A stretch of DNA of 23,169 bases from JBAVEL01 sp049587715 (GCA_049587715.1 JBAVEL010000187.1:1-23169), one strand, 5' to 3'. Shown: positions 1 through 8,449, numbered from the stretch's first letter. Program-made: numbers and translations. Notes: generated from the letters alone by a model not told the origin.

Positions 1-2039
1 GTGGAGGTCTGCCCGCTTTGCGCACGGCGTGTGTGCCCGGAATCCTCGGGCCCGTACCCCACGCTCCTCAGGGTGGTGAGGCCCGCGGGTTCGGCCATCC
101 CCCCCTCGCACGGCCAGGAGAGATCTCCGCGTCCCACACGGAAGACCTCTCCATAGGTCTTCTCCGCCGTCCCGAAAGCGGCCCTGAGCCCCGCCAGGGA
201 TCCTGCGAACGAACCTACAAGGAGTTTCGATTCCGCATCCGTCAGGGAGAGCGGCTCCCGCATCCCGCCCGGCACCCCGGGCAGACGATCCAGCCGTCCC
301 GAGAGGTCCTTCATCCCCGGGGCGCCCCCATCCGCCCGGATGTGTGTGCGCCAGTACGCATAGATGAGAGCGGCCTTCGACCCCGCCGCCAGCTCGAAGT
401 TCCAGGATCTCATTTCCCCTATCCCGGCGGCATATCCGGGGTCCCGCCGATGGGCTGCGCCGGATCTCTCATCCGCCTCGAGGAGCGCCTCCACCCACCG
501 GGGGGCCCCGAAGGGCCTGATGTCGTTGGCGATGTCCATCGCCCTTTGCGCAGTCATCAGGGTCTCGGCCGCCAGCAGTTCCAGCATCCGGGCTCCCCGG
601 GAATTGGTCCACCCTCCCCGCCGTGTGTATCCCCATGCCGCCGGCTGGGTCAGGTCGGCATAGAGGTACGGAAGGGTCGCATCCGGGCGGAAGGGACTCC
701 CCTTCATCATGGCATCGGGGGGGACATTGCAGTTCTGCATGTACCCCTGCGGGGGGTTCGTCACCTGGAGCAGATCGGATTCGGGGTGAATCCCCAGCCA
801 CTCCGTGCGTGAGGTGGATCCGTCCACGGGCCTGGACCAGTCGTACCCGGGGGGCCGTTTCGGCACCCGCCCTGTGCGCTGATAATAGATGTTTCCCCCG
901 ATGTCCGCCGCCATCGCATTGTGGGGGAAGAGCTGCCGCAGAGCCAGCCCTTTGCGGATCCCCCCGCAGTCCGATGCGAGGTTGAACTCCAGCAGGGGGG
1001 CAAGCACATCCACCGCCCCGGCGTATGAAGACCGGACGGCATATCCCTTTCCCTTCCCCAGGGCGGCGAGCGGACCGTGATGGGAATCGTAGAAGAAGAG
1101 GAGCGTGTCCGCCTTCCCCTTCACCCGCACCCTGCGGGCGCGCTTCTCCAGATCCCTCCATCCGCCCTCAAAGCGGTAGCGCGCGGGACTGTCTTGCTTC
1201 GTGTCCAGCGTCAGCTCGTAGGCATCCGCCACATCAGGTCCTCCCGTGGTCATGGACCACCCGACGCGTTCGTTGTGGCCGAGAAGGATGTAGGGAATGC
1301 CAGGGAGGGTGAACCCGCTCCCCTTCAGGGGGCCGGCATGGATGCGGAACTCCCACATCCGGTAGGGTCCCTCCCAGGGAAGGTGCAGATCGCCGAGAAG
1401 AATGGGGGCTCCGGGAGAGCTCCGGCGCGGGGAGACGGCAAACTGGTTGGAGAGGCGCGTCATGAGCCGGATGCCGGGACGAATGCCCGCCCTGATCAGG
1501 TCCCGCAGGCCGTCCTCGAAGGAGGAAGCCTGGAGAAACAGGCGGGCATAGGCAACCACCATGAACTCGTCCACCCGCCGCGTTCCCCACCAGGAGGGAA
1601 CGTCCTGCGGGTGCGCTGTGTAGTAGCCCTTGATGCCCCTGACAAATGCACGGAGGTGACCCCGCACCACGGGGTTCATCTCGCCGGCCAGGGCCTTCGA
1701 TCTCTCACAGAGATCCCACATCAGGACAAGCCGGTCGCTGTCGAGGGCCTCCGGGCCCTCCACCGAGGCGAGCTCTCCCGCACCCCGGAGCATGTTCTTC
1801 AGGAGCTCCTGCGGGCGGTCCTCCGCCTGTGCCCATCCGACGGCGAAGAGCCCCTCCTCGATGGTCGGCGCATAGATGTGCGGCACTCCCCAGGTGTCCC
1901 GGTAGATCACGGTCTTCCCCCGGTCCCGCCCCTCTCCGGGAAGTCCCTCGTCCCCCCCAAACGCAGAGGGAATCCCGAAGGCGGAGAGCCACAAGAGACC
2001 CAGCCGGACGCCGCCGCAGAACCACTCCGGTCGCAACAT
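1..2039 (-). CDS. Penicillin acylase family Ntn-hydrolase (3' end cut by window edge)
   Basis: The reading frame stays open for 679 codons from an ATG at 2039 to the left edge, so the C-terminus is missing. The start follows GGGAGGACAGG, a good ribosome site. An N-terminal hydrophobic stretch (about residues 10-28) looks like a signal peptide, as in periplasmic acylases. Residues 43-75 carry the family alpha-chain signature (YRDTWGVPHIYA, then GWAQAEDRPQ). The likely autocatalytic nucleophile is Ser197 in LSNQFAVSP, followed by ILLGDLHLPW and later GHNERVGWSMTTGGPDVADAYEL, all typical of the beta-chain. Such enzymes cleave amides such as beta-lactam side chains, acyl-homoserine lactones or lipopeptide acyl chains after self-processing. 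The LLGDLHLPW region looks more like the AHL/aculeacin acylase branch than penicillin G acylase, but the substrate cannot be told from sequence. The usual Gly before the nucleophile is Leu here. Confidence 0.9.
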   Translation of the reverse strand, partial: MLRPEWFCGGVRLGLLWLSAFGIPSAFGGDEGLPGEGRDRGKTVIYRDTWGVPHIYAPTIEEGLFAVGWAQAEDRPQELLKNMLRGAGELASVEGPEALDSDRLVLMWDLCERSKALAGEMNPVVRGHLRAFVRGIKGYYTAHPQDVPSWWGTRRVDEFMVVAYARLFLQASSFEDGLRDLIRAGIRPGIRLMTRLSNQFAVSPRRSSPGAPILLGDLHLPWEGPYRMWEFRIHAGPLKGSGFTLPGIPYILLGHNERVGWSMTTGGPDVADAYELTLDTKQDSPARYRFEGGWRDLEKRARRVRVKGKADTLLFFYDSHHGPLAALGKGKGYAVRSSYAGAVDVLAPLLEFNLASDCGGIRKGLALRQLFPHNAMAADIGGNIYYQRTGRVPKRPPGYDWSRPVDGSTSRTEWLGIHPESDLLQVTNPPQGYMQNCNVPPDAMMKGSPFRPDATLPYLYADLTQPAAWGYTRRGGWTNSRGARMLELLAAETLMTAQRAMDIANDIRPFGAPRWVEALLEADERSGAAHRRDPGYAAGIGEMRSWNFELAAGSKAALIYAYWRTHIRADGGAPGMKDLSGRLDRLPGVPGGMREPLSLTDAESKLLVGSFAGSLAGLRAAFGTAEKTYGEVFRVGRGDLSWPCEGGMAEPAGLTTLRSVGYGPEDSGHTRRAQSGQTS

Positions 2040-2180
2040 CCTGTCCTCCCGGACGGGAGACCCCGTCCGTGCTGATCCCTGCCTCCTGGACTCCTCCGGC
2101 AGATTCCGCATTGCTCCTGCGGCTCCCTCGCCACAGGCGGGATCGGCCCTCAGGCGGCGCCCCCGCCCGGGTCCCGCCTC

Positions 2181-2669
2181 TCACTTCCCCCCGCTCAGGA
2201 GCACTCCGCCGTCCGGGGTCGCCCAGGCCGGCGGCCCGTCATCCGGCCCCGTTGTCATCCCCGTATCCCGCTCGAGCGTGGCTACCACCCGCCGGGTCAC
2301 ACGATCCACAAACCACACCCTCCGGCGCGACTCGTCGGCTCTCACATCGATCTCATCGAACCGGAGCTGCCCTTCCGGCACCCCCGGCTTCAGCTCGATG
2401 CTCTTGAGGGTCTTCTCGAACTGGAGGCGGGCCCGAGGGCGAACCTCAAGAGCAAGACGCTCATAGACGCGTTCCGGCTCTCCGTCATTCCGCTCCACAC
2501 CCCGGATCACCGACAGCCGCACCTCCCGGCACTCGTCCAGCTCCGCCTGCCAGGAGGATTCCCGGATTTCGGTTGCCTCACTCGACTTCGTATGGGCGCA
2601 CCCCGCGCACCACACCCCCGCACAAAGCACAAACACACCGAGCACTGCCGGCTGAATGATCTGTTTCAT
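2181..2669 (-). CDS. Lipoprotein of unknown function
   Basis: 162 residues. An upstream in-frame codon exists, but the ATG at 2669 is preferred because AAGGAGACGGAG precedes it directly and the protein then starts with a clean lipoprotein signal (MKQIIQPAVLGVFVL...) ending in the lipobox CAGC, with Cys24 as the lipidated residue. The mature part is charged and shows no motif I recognise. A middle segment (LEVRPRARLQFEKTLKSIEL) is probably helical, and the C-terminal part is beta-rich. The gene is a singleton 141 bp upstream of the acylase gene on the same strand, with its own ribosome site. It is probably membrane-anchored on the periplasmic side; function unknown. Confidence 0.75.
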   Translation of the reverse strand: MKQIIQPAVLGVFVLCAGVWCAGCAHTKSSEATEIRESSWQAELDECREVRLSVIRGVERNDGEPERVYERLALEVRPRARLQFEKTLKSIELKPGVPEGQLRFDEIDVRADESRRRVWFVDRVTRRVVATLERDTGMTTGPDDGPPAWATPDGGVLLSGGK

Positions 2670-2818
2670 CTCCGTCTCCTTGAATCGGATACCATTGTTC
2701 CTGTTCATCCCGTCAGGACATGCTTCCGGCATCAGGCCCGGGGACGCACCAGTGTGCTTTCCGGCTGTCTCCGCTGTGCACTCTCAGCCCGATGCAGCGG
2801 CCGCTTTCATCCCCGGCT

Positions 2819-3487
2819 TCAGCCCCGCCTTCCCCCGCCGCGAAGCGGGCGTCCGGTCTTCGACGGGGACCGTTTCTTCCCGAGTGGCTCCTCCTCCGGC
2901 ACATTCACCCTCAGATCCCTGAGCAGCCCGTCCCGGATGTCGTAGATCCATCCGTGCAGATGCAACTCCTGGCCCCGCCGCCAGGCATCCTGCACCGTGG
3001 TGGTGTTTGCGACATTGCGGACCTGCTCCCTCACATTCAGCTCGCAGAGGCGGCGGAGGAGAGCCGCCCCGCCCTTCGCCCTTGCCAGTTCAGAGCGGTG
3101 CCGCTGATGGACATCCCGGATGTGGCGCAGCCAGTTGTCGATCAGCCCGTGGCGCCGGTCTTCCACGGCCGCCTCGATGCCCCCGCAGCCGTAATGACCG
3201 CAGACGATCACGTGCTCCACCTTCAGTATCTCGACGGCGTACTGGAGCACGGAGAGGCAGTTGATGTCCGTATGGATGACCAGGTTCGCCACATTCCGGT
3301 GGACGAAGATCTCGCCCGGAAGAAGTCCCACGATCTCGTTCGCCGGAACACGGCTGTCCGCACAGCCGATCCAGAGATACCGCGGGGATTGCTGGCGGGC
3401 GAGGTTCCTGAAGAAACCCCGATCGGCCCGGGTCATGCGATCGGCCCAGAGCCGGTTGTTCCGAAACAGCTCTTCTGTGGTCTTCAT
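2819..3487 (-). CDS. can: Beta-class carbonic anhydrase
   Basis: 222 residues, almost the length of E. coli Can (220). It catalyses CO2 + H2O to bicarbonate + H+ in the cytoplasm. The zinc and active-site residues sit at the same numbers as in Can: Cys42-x-Asp44-x-Arg46 in GCADSR, then His98 and Cys101 in CGHYGCGG. The start at 3487 (MKTTEELFRNNRLWADRM) matches the usual N-terminus; the frame is open further upstream, but that extension is Arg/Gly/Ala-rich and non-family-like. The C-terminal 20 residues are basic and probably disordered. It is a singleton on the minus strand, 149 bp from the next gene, with no visible operon partner (no SulP transporter or cyanase nearby). The ribosome site is weak (GAACGAGAG). 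Confidence 0.95.
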   Translation of the reverse strand: MKTTEELFRNNRLWADRMTRADRGFFRNLARQQSPRYLWIGCADSRVPANEIVGLLPGEIFVHRNVANLVIHTDINCLSVLQYAVEILKVEHVIVCGHYGCGGIEAAVEDRRHGLIDNWLRHIRDVHQRHRSELARAKGGAALLRRLCELNVREQVRNVANTTTVQDAWRRGQELHLHGWIYDIRDGLLRDLRVNVPEEEPLGKKRSPSKTGRPLRGGGRRG

Positions 3488-3605
3488 CTCTCGTTCCAGC
3501 GATTGTGGAGCATCCGTTTCCGCTTCCTCCCCTCGCCCGCGGCACGGAGTTGCGGCGCACCCCCCGGCCCTCCCCGCCGCGGGAAGCCCCTCCCTGCCGG
3601 CACAG

Positions 3606-4262
3606 TCAACGGGTGAGCCGGGCCTCGATGTCGGCACCGGTGGTCACGTGGGCGAAGCCGAACGCAAGATTCAGCAGACTCGCCAGGTGCATTTCCTCAC
3701 TGATGGAGCCGGTGCCGTCCGCAAGAAGGAAGACCCGGTAGTCCCGGTAGTACGCGTCCCGCGCCGTCGATTCGCAGCACATGTTGGTCATGAGTCCTGT
3801 AATGACGAGATCCTCCACCTTGAGGCAGCGGAGCACAGTCTCGAGATCCGTGTTGTAGAAGGCGGAGTACCGGTGCTTGAAGACCACCTTCTCCCCTGCG
3901 AGCGGAGCCACCTCCGGATGGATCTCGCTCTCGGGGCTCCCCTCGATGCACTTCCCCTCCCACCACCATCCCATGATCCCCACATCCAGGTCGCCGGGAT
4001 GGTGCACGTGCCGGGTGAAGATCACGGGGCGCCCCGCCCGGCGAAAGGCATCCAGGACGCGCTTCACGGTCGGAAGGATCGCCAACCCGCCGCACGTGAA
4101 GGAAGGCGATGCGGCATCCAGAAAGAACCGCTGCATGTCCACCACGAGCAGGGCACTTGCCGCCGCATTCAGACGCATCTCATGCTGGTTGTAGGGGCGG
4201 ATGCGCTCCAGCCATGCCTGGGTCCTGGATGCGATGGTATCGGTCGTCACGTATGGTTCCAC
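3606..4262 (-). CDS. Isochorismatase-family cysteine hydrolase
   Basis: 218 residues with the catalytic triad of the isochorismatase/nicotinamidase superfamily: Asp42 in LLVVDMQRFF, Lys129 in VVFKHRYSAF, and Cys162 in GLMTNMCCESTARDA. The usual residue after the catalytic Cys is Val; here it is a second Cys. Members hydrolyse isochorismate, nicotinamide, N-carbamoyl compounds or other small amides; the substrate cannot be inferred. The start is GTG at 4262, the first possible start after an in-frame stop, preceded by GAGAGGGG; an internal ATG at residue 29 (MRLNAAAS) is a possible alternative. The N-terminal lead (residues 1-30) is longer than in minimal nicotinamidases. Neighbours are unrelated. 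Confidence 0.92.
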   Translation of the reverse strand: MEPYVTTDTIASRTQAWLERIRPYNQHEMRLNAAASALLVVDMQRFFLDAASPSFTCGGLAILPTVKRVLDAFRRAGRPVIFTRHVHHPGDLDVGIMGWWWEGKCIEGSPESEIHPEVAPLAGEKVVFKHRYSAFYNTDLETVLRCLKVEDLVITGLMTNMCCESTARDAYYRDYRVFLLADGTGSISEEMHLASLLNLAFGFAHVTTGADIEARLTR

Positions 4263-4477
4263 GAAGGCCCCTCTCTCATGGTTTCATTCACCAGCCGGGC
4301 GACCGGACTCATCATGCCACCGACGGCCTGGCAAGAGCATGCCGTCCGTCCCTCCTCCGATTCCCCGCCGGTTCTTCTTTCCCTGAAGATACCGGCTTTC
4401 ACACCTGTCTGCAATGCAGGGGGAGGGTCACAGGCGACACCCCCAAGCCGCGCGACTCCCCCATGAAGCGCCACACC

Positions 4478-5242
4478 TCATTGTCCTCCCAGAGAAACGG
4501 TGTTTCCTCCAGGGTCGATCACGGACCCGCGTCCACCGATATGAACGAATCCGGTCTCATATACCAACATGAACCGGAGCGGATCAGCCGGGTCACTCTC
4601 CTGCACGAATCCGACTGCGTCCTTGAAGACGAGGATTGTACCATTCCCCAGGATCGTGGTCTCCCCCAGCAGGCGCGAACTTCCCGTACGACCTCGAAGC
4701 AACGCACCAAGACCTCCCGGCCTGGACTCGATTGCGACCCCGGTGGTGAGCGATCCTGCCAGGACTTCTACCTTCGGCGCTCCTGCCGGATTCTTCGAGA
4801 CCAGGCAGTAAGCCCACCGGGGGCTCATGCCACGGTAGAGTCTTTCCACCTCGCTCGGGTCATCCGGAATGAGGAAGCGGTTCCCCGCGCCCGCCTTCAG
4901 GATCTGACGCACAGCTGGTGAGTCCCGCATGACAGAGCGGGCTGCGGCCATGTAGCGCCCGGCGGGATAGGCCGCCATGTACCGTTCCACACCCTGCAAG
5001 TTCTCCACAGTCTGCCACATCCGGACTTCCGGATCAACCGGCGGGGGGGGTGTCACGCGGCGGGGGGCGGTTGCGCATCCTCCCAGCGTCAGGGTAACAA
5101 GGCACAACAGAGACAACCGGGTTGCCCTGGAAACCTGGTGCGTGCCCACGACCGGTGTGATTGCCCACAGGATCCCCCCGAGGGCGTCTTCCACATCCCC
5201 GGCCACTCCATTCCTGACAAGACGATCGGATTCCTGGTTCAT
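4478..5242 (-). CDS. Putative lipoprotein with unusual N-terminal extension
   Basis: 254 residues from the ATG at 5242, which has a near-perfect ribosome site (AAGGAGG, 8 nt upstream). The odd point is that the lipoprotein signal comes late: a polar 36-residue lead precedes RATRLSLLCLVTLTLGGC, whose lipobox Cys is residue 56. A GTG at 5149 would give a normal-length signal but has no visible ribosome site. After the lipobox is a Pro-rich linker (PPPPVDPEV), then a helical segment (VENLQGVERYMAAYPAGRYMAAARSVM) and a beta-rich C-terminal half (ILGNGTILVFKDAVGF; GFVHIGGRGSVIDPGG). No family recognised. Either translation starts internally or the 5' end was altered. Confidence 0.7.
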   Translation of the reverse strand: MNQESDRLVRNGVAGDVEDALGGILWAITPVVGTHQVSRATRLSLLCLVTLTLGGCATAPRRVTPPPPVDPEVRMWQTVENLQGVERYMAAYPAGRYMAAARSVMRDSPAVRQILKAGAGNRFLIPDDPSEVERLYRGMSPRWAYCLVSKNPAGAPKVEVLAGSLTTGVAIESRPGGLGALLRGRTGSSRLLGETTILGNGTILVFKDAVGFVQESDPADPLRFMLVYETGFVHIGGRGSVIDPGGNTVSLGGQ

Positions 5243-5385
5243 TCGATGAGCCTCCTTCCGGCCTCCTGCGGTTCATCTGAGGCCATATGCACTGGGAACG
5301 ACGTGGACTCCAGCTCCGACAACAAGCCCGCCGGATGGCGTCATCGCCCGTCACCCTTCGGGGGGATGAGAAGAGTTTCCCTGTG

Positions 5386-6120
5386 CTAACCAGCCGGGGA
5401 GATCGGCTCCATGAGGGGAACCCCCGTTGGTCTCATCCACCAGATCCCCGTACACTCGGGCAGGATCACCCCGCGTTCATCCTGCACGAGCTTTGCCGCC
5501 ATCTCCTCCCCGAAGAAGAAACGCGCGAGGGTCTCCCCCTCCGTCCGGTCCTGAAACCGGTAGTCCGTCCGGATCCACCTGCGCTGAAAGCCCTTCTTCT
5601 CCAGCCACTCATAGTATCGCACCAGGCCGGCCGGCGGCTCGGGAACCTCGACCCCGGTCCCCAGGGTCTCCAGCAATACGATCACACCCCCGGGCCGGAG
5701 AATGCGCCGCATCTCATCCAGCGTCTTCGAGAGCTCTGTCTCCCAGGCACTCCCATGCTCCTCGATAATGTAGCAGACACTCCAGCCGGCAATCACCGCA
5801 TCCGCCGCCCCTGCTTCCATGGGGACCTGCCGATGGTCCCCGACGGCCACACTCCAGTTGAACCGCCCGAGTTTCCGGAGTTTTGCGGCGGCTGCATCCA
5901 GCATATGCTGCGACCTGTCAAACGCGTGAATGCGCCCCACGGCGGGCACGAGCAGACAGGTCAACCGCCCGGTCCCCGCGCCCAGCTCCACCACTGTCAG
6001 CCCGTCAAGCGGAAGAATGCGCGACAGCGCCCCGAGGATGTGTTGCTGATAGTCCTCTCGCGACACCAGCACGTCATACCGCTCTGCGTGCCTGCTGTAG
6101 ATCTCCCGGTGTTCCACCAT
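5386..6120 (-). CDS. Class I SAM-dependent methyltransferase
   Basis: 244 residues. The SAM-binding motif I is VELGAGTGRL (residues 44-53). It is followed by the acidic strand-2 end (HAFDRSQHML) and a post-motif AGWSVCYI and LRPGGVIVLLETLG typical of the UbiE/Methyltransf_11-type Rossmann fold. The substrate is unknown. The start at 6120 (MVEHREIYSRHAERYD) is chosen for the GGGGAG site 6 nt upstream and because MT families of this type begin with Y-x-x-x-A-x-x-YD; the frame is open for 16 more codons. A perfect 9-bp GC hairpin (6132-6150) abuts the ribosome site. Confidence 0.88.
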   Translation of the reverse strand: MVEHREIYSRHAERYDVLVSREDYQQHILGALSRILPLDGLTVVELGAGTGRLTCLLVPAVGRIHAFDRSQHMLDAAAAKLRKLGRFNWSVAVGDHRQVPMEAGAADAVIAGWSVCYIIEEHGSAWETELSKTLDEMRRILRPGGVIVLLETLGTGVEVPEPPAGLVRYYEWLEKKGFQRRWIRTDYRFQDRTEGETLARFFFGEEMAAKLVQDERGVILPECTGIWWMRPTGVPLMEPISPAG

Positions 6121-6131
6121 CCGAGCTCCCC

Positions 6132-6150
6132 GCCGGCCCTCAGGGCCGGC
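6132..6150. other. GC-rich 9-bp hairpin abutting a ribosome site
   Basis: GCCGGCCCT, one base, then AGGGCCGGC: a perfect 19-nt palindrome. On the minus strand it ends immediately before the GGGGAG ribosome site of the methyltransferase gene at 5386-6120. There is no T-tract on either side, so it is a poor intrinsic terminator as such. It may end upstream transcription or limit access to the ribosome site. Confidence 0.5.
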
Positions 6151-6180
6151 TTCCTGCTTCGGTTGCATTCGGGCATCCCG

Positions 6181-6363
6181 TCAACGTGAGGGCGCCACGC
6201 CCGGCGTCCCTCCGGACCAGACGGGAAAGAAGGTCGTGACACGGGCGGTGCAGGTGCCCGGACTGATCAGCGGGAGGACTGTCGTGTCTCCTGTAACGGT
6301 CAGCGTGGCCTCAGAGGGCCCGGCACACATGTGCAGGAGGGCCTGTCTGCAGTTGAGTGCCAT
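6181..6363 (-). CDS. Possible small protein, unknown
   Basis: A 60-residue frame starting with ATG at 6363 behind GAAGGAAAC, an acceptable ribosome site. It lies in the otherwise empty 315-bp gap between the methyltransferase and the FlgD-tailed lipoprotein. The product has a Thr/Val-rich middle (ATLTVTGDTTVLPLISPGT) and no signal peptide or known motif. High-GC sequence gives many chance frames, so this rests only on position and ribosome site. The rest of the gap holds two GC hairpins. Confidence 0.3.
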   Translation of the reverse strand: MALNCRQALLHMCAGPSEATLTVTGDTTVLPLISPGTCTARVTTFFPVWSGGTPGVAPSR

Positions 6364-6415
6364 GTTTCCTTCAGAGCCGTCAGTGCTTTGCCGGGGATAC
6401 CATCGCCGCCGCGTT

Positions 6416-6430
6416 CCGCCCGTCGGGCGG
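6416..6430. terminator. GC hairpin just after the lipoprotein stop
   Basis: CCGCCCGTCGGGCGG is a perfect palindrome that begins 5 bases past the stop codon of the minus-strand lipoprotein gene at 6436-6906. It has the position of a terminator stem but no run of U follows, so termination is only inferred. Confidence 0.35.
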
Positions 6431-6435
6431 CATGG

Positions 6436-6906
6436 CTATCGGAATTCCACATCTCCGTACGAGCTGAAACCGTTCTGTGTCGACATCTGCACGCGGTAGA
6501 TCCGGTTCGCCCCGCTGAATCCCCAGAGGATGCGATACACGCCTGCGGGAAGACGTTCCCTCAGGATGGTGGCGACGGGTGCCGCAGACGGCACCACGAA
6601 GGCCTCCAACCAGACCGAATCCGTCACGGGAATCTGGAATTCGATGGTTGTCGTATCCCCCGGAACCGGATTGGGGCAGGCCATGATCAGGGAGTAGTTG
6701 GAAGGGGTGCCCTGGGGCGGTCCGCTCAACGTCGGTCGAGGAAGGAAATCGGTTGTGTCTCCGCCTATGATCGTGCAGCTGCTGTCTGTTTCGAGTATTC
6801 CCGAGAAGGGTGACGGAGCGGGCTCCGAGGTCTGGTCCTTCGTGCATCCTGCAGGGATGAAGATGAGCGCCAGGCATACCGGCAGCCACCGCGTGAACAG
6901 CTTCAT
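6436..6906 (-). CDS. Lipoprotein with FlgD/T9SS-like C-terminal beta domain
   Basis: 156 residues. It has a lipoprotein signal MKLFTRWLPVCLALIFIPAGC with Cys21 in the lipobox PAGC. The ribosome site AAGGAGCG is 8 nt upstream of the ATG at 6906. After a Ser/Pro/Thr-rich linker, residues 70-150 carry the pattern ACPNPVPGDTTTIEFQIP ... AGVYRILWGFSG ... IYRVQM. This is the layout of the FlgD Ig-like / T9SS sorting-type domain (PNP followed by a beta-sandwich ending with G-x-Y/I-Y-x-x-x-x). Such tails are frequent in surface or secreted proteins of FCB bacteria. It is a singleton; cargo role or ligand is unknown. Confidence 0.75.
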   Translation of the reverse strand: MKLFTRWLPVCLALIFIPAGCTKDQTSEPAPSPFSGILETDSSCTIIGGDTTDFLPRPTLSGPPQGTPSNYSLIMACPNPVPGDTTTIEFQIPVTDSVWLEAFVVPSAAPVATILRERLPAGVYRILWGFSGANRIYRVQMSTQNGFSSYGDVEFR

Positions 6907-7052
6907 GGGAACGCTCCTTTCGTGTGGGTGGAGATCCGCCCGGCGTTGCGCGCAAGCCGCACCGCCGGGCCCGTCGATTGCGGAATGTCCGGGAATCCGC
7001 CTGCACCTGCCGCCCCCTCCTGAAACGGAGCGTGCCCGGACCGTCCTTCATA

Positions 7053-7985
7053 CTACAGCAGACCGCTCAGCCAGTGGATCACATTCAGTAGAAACCGGGC
7101 ATTCTGGGGAGCACGGGGATCGTTCATGCCTGCCGGCGAGCGTTGAGGACCCGCGAGCTGAGCGGAGAACATGGCGGCCTCCCCGAACACGGCCACACGC
7201 CCCCTCCCGAAACGCACGAGTGCTCCCTGCAGCATCCCCGATGCGGACACAGAGGGCGTGAGCTTCGAGAACTGCCACGCCACCTGCGGCAGGGAGAGCA
7301 CGGCATTCCGGCTCAACGTCATCAACGGCTCCCCCGCGCCTTCAAGCCGGAACGCCTGGCCGGTGAATGAGATCACCGAGTCGATGGTCTCCGACGGGTT
7401 TCGGCCTCGTGTGACCGGATGATCAGCCAGGGAGCCGTCCGAACGGGCGAAGCGCATTCGCCCGTTTTCTGTTCCTGCATCGAGTGCAAAACCGTTCCCC
7501 ATGAGAATGCCGAACTCCGCCGCAAGCAGCCCCGCCGCACCCGGAAAGGGCATATGATCCGCAATGAGCCAGAGAGAGCCGCCCTCCTTCACCCATTCCC
7601 GCACGGCGGCGATCTCAGCCGAGTCGAAAGCCGACGGCGTCGGGAGATTCCACTCTTCTTCGTTTTCCCGTGCCAGGGCATTCGACACGACAAGAATCGC
7701 CGCCCCATCGAGGGCGGCCCGGGTGAACCGGCCCTGGTGCGGTTTCACAACATACCCATCCCTCTGCAGGAGCCGCGCGAAGGCAAGATACCGCCCGCTC
7801 ATGGTGTGGAAGTTGTAATGCCCTTCGTCGATCAACACGACGGGGCCCGTTCCCTCAGCAAATGCCGGTGTTCCGATATGGGGCGTGAACAGCGTGTCTG
7901 CCACCTGCTGTGCTGCTGATGAACACGCCAGGATGAGGGTGATCATGAAACAGGCATAAATGGAGCGCGCATACCCGAAAGACAT
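7053..7985 (-). CDS. Secreted DUF4350/GATase1-like protein
   Basis: 310 residues with an N-terminal signal peptide (hydrophobic 10-24, ending SSAAQQ). The body starts with VVLIDEGHYNFHTMSGRYLAFARLL and continues AAILVVSNALA, REWVKEGGSLWLIADHMPFPGAA and RGRVAVFGEAAMFSAQL. This is the alternating strand/helix pattern of DUF4350-like, GATase1-like domains, in which a WV-x-x-GG-x-L-x-L-x-x-D block is typical. Ribosome site AAGGAG 8 nt before the ATG at 7985. Biochemical function is not established for this type. Probably periplasmic. Neighbours are unrelated. Confidence 0.7.
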   Translation of the reverse strand: MSFGYARSIYACFMITLILACSSAAQQVADTLFTPHIGTPAFAEGTGPVVLIDEGHYNFHTMSGRYLAFARLLQRDGYVVKPHQGRFTRAALDGAAILVVSNALARENEEEWNLPTPSAFDSAEIAAVREWVKEGGSLWLIADHMPFPGAAGLLAAEFGILMGNGFALDAGTENGRMRFARSDGSLADHPVTRGRNPSETIDSVISFTGQAFRLEGAGEPLMTLSRNAVLSLPQVAWQFSKLTPSVSASGMLQGALVRFGRGRVAVFGEAAMFSAQLAGPQRSPAGMNDPRAPQNARFLLNVIHWLSGLL

Positions 7986-8044
7986 CAGATTCTCCTTTCT
8001 TGCGGAAGAGGAATGCCACTCGGAATCGCTTCAACGAAACCGGC

Positions 8045-8371
8045 CTAAGGCGCCGCGTGCGCCTGCCGGTTCGGTGATTCCTCCCGCCTGATCGCCTGTT
8101 GCCGTCTGTTGCCGTAGATGATGCCGAGGGGCAGCAGGATGCCGTACGGGATCCACAGGAACCATCGGTAGGGGTCGGGCATCGTAAGCAGAAGCACGAG
8201 GAAGATCAGGGCCGCCGCCCAGCCCGCCACCGCCGATCTGATCATGAAGGACCGCTCGCGCGGCCCGTTGGTGTTCCGGATACTGAAGTAGGTGCCGACG
8301 ACTCCGCCGGCAAGGCCGATCACCCCCCCGGCGATTCCGCCGATCCACCCCCACATTTCACCCGGTGTCAT
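8045..8371 (-). CDS. Small integral membrane protein
   Basis: 108 residues with three likely membrane segments: about 8-30 (Gly-rich, GGIAGGVIGLAGGVVGTYF), 44-64 (AVAGWAAALIFLVLLLTM) and 68-86 (WFLWIPYGILLPLGIIYG), followed by a short basic cytoplasmic tail. A strong GGAGGAG ribosome site precedes the ATG at 8371. No family function is known to me. It lies 60 bp upstream of the DUF4350-like gene on the same strand and could be co-transcribed with it. Confidence 0.7.
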   Translation of the reverse strand: MTPGEMWGWIGGIAGGVIGLAGGVVGTYFSIRNTNGPRERSFMIRSAVAGWAAALIFLVLLLTMPDPYRWFLWIPYGILLPLGIIYGNRRQQAIRREESPNRQAHAAP

Positions 8372-8449
8372 TTCCCGCTCCTCCCTGGAAGACGCCCTGT
8401 TCCCGCTGCGCCGCGCTCCGGCTTCCTCCTGCAGCCCCCCGGCGGAGAT

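Noticed and set aside
1077..2075. Long plus-strand open frame opposite the acylase gene (332 codons)
   Set aside because: It is antisense to a frame with clear penicillin-acylase motifs; its composition (Pro/Arg/Gly/His-rich) is that of a shadow of GC-rich coding DNA, with no ribosome site.
2826..2850. GC hairpin at the end of the carbonic anhydrase gene
   Set aside because: The stem is within the coding sequence of the basic tail and lacks a U-tract.
3261..4466. 401-codon plus-strand frame over carbonic anhydrase and isochorismatase genes
   Set aside because: Both minus-strand genes have full catalytic motifs; the plus frame crosses two genes and has no domain.
5287..6189. 300-codon plus-strand frame over the methyltransferase
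   Set aside because: Antisense shadow of a gene with a clear SAM motif.
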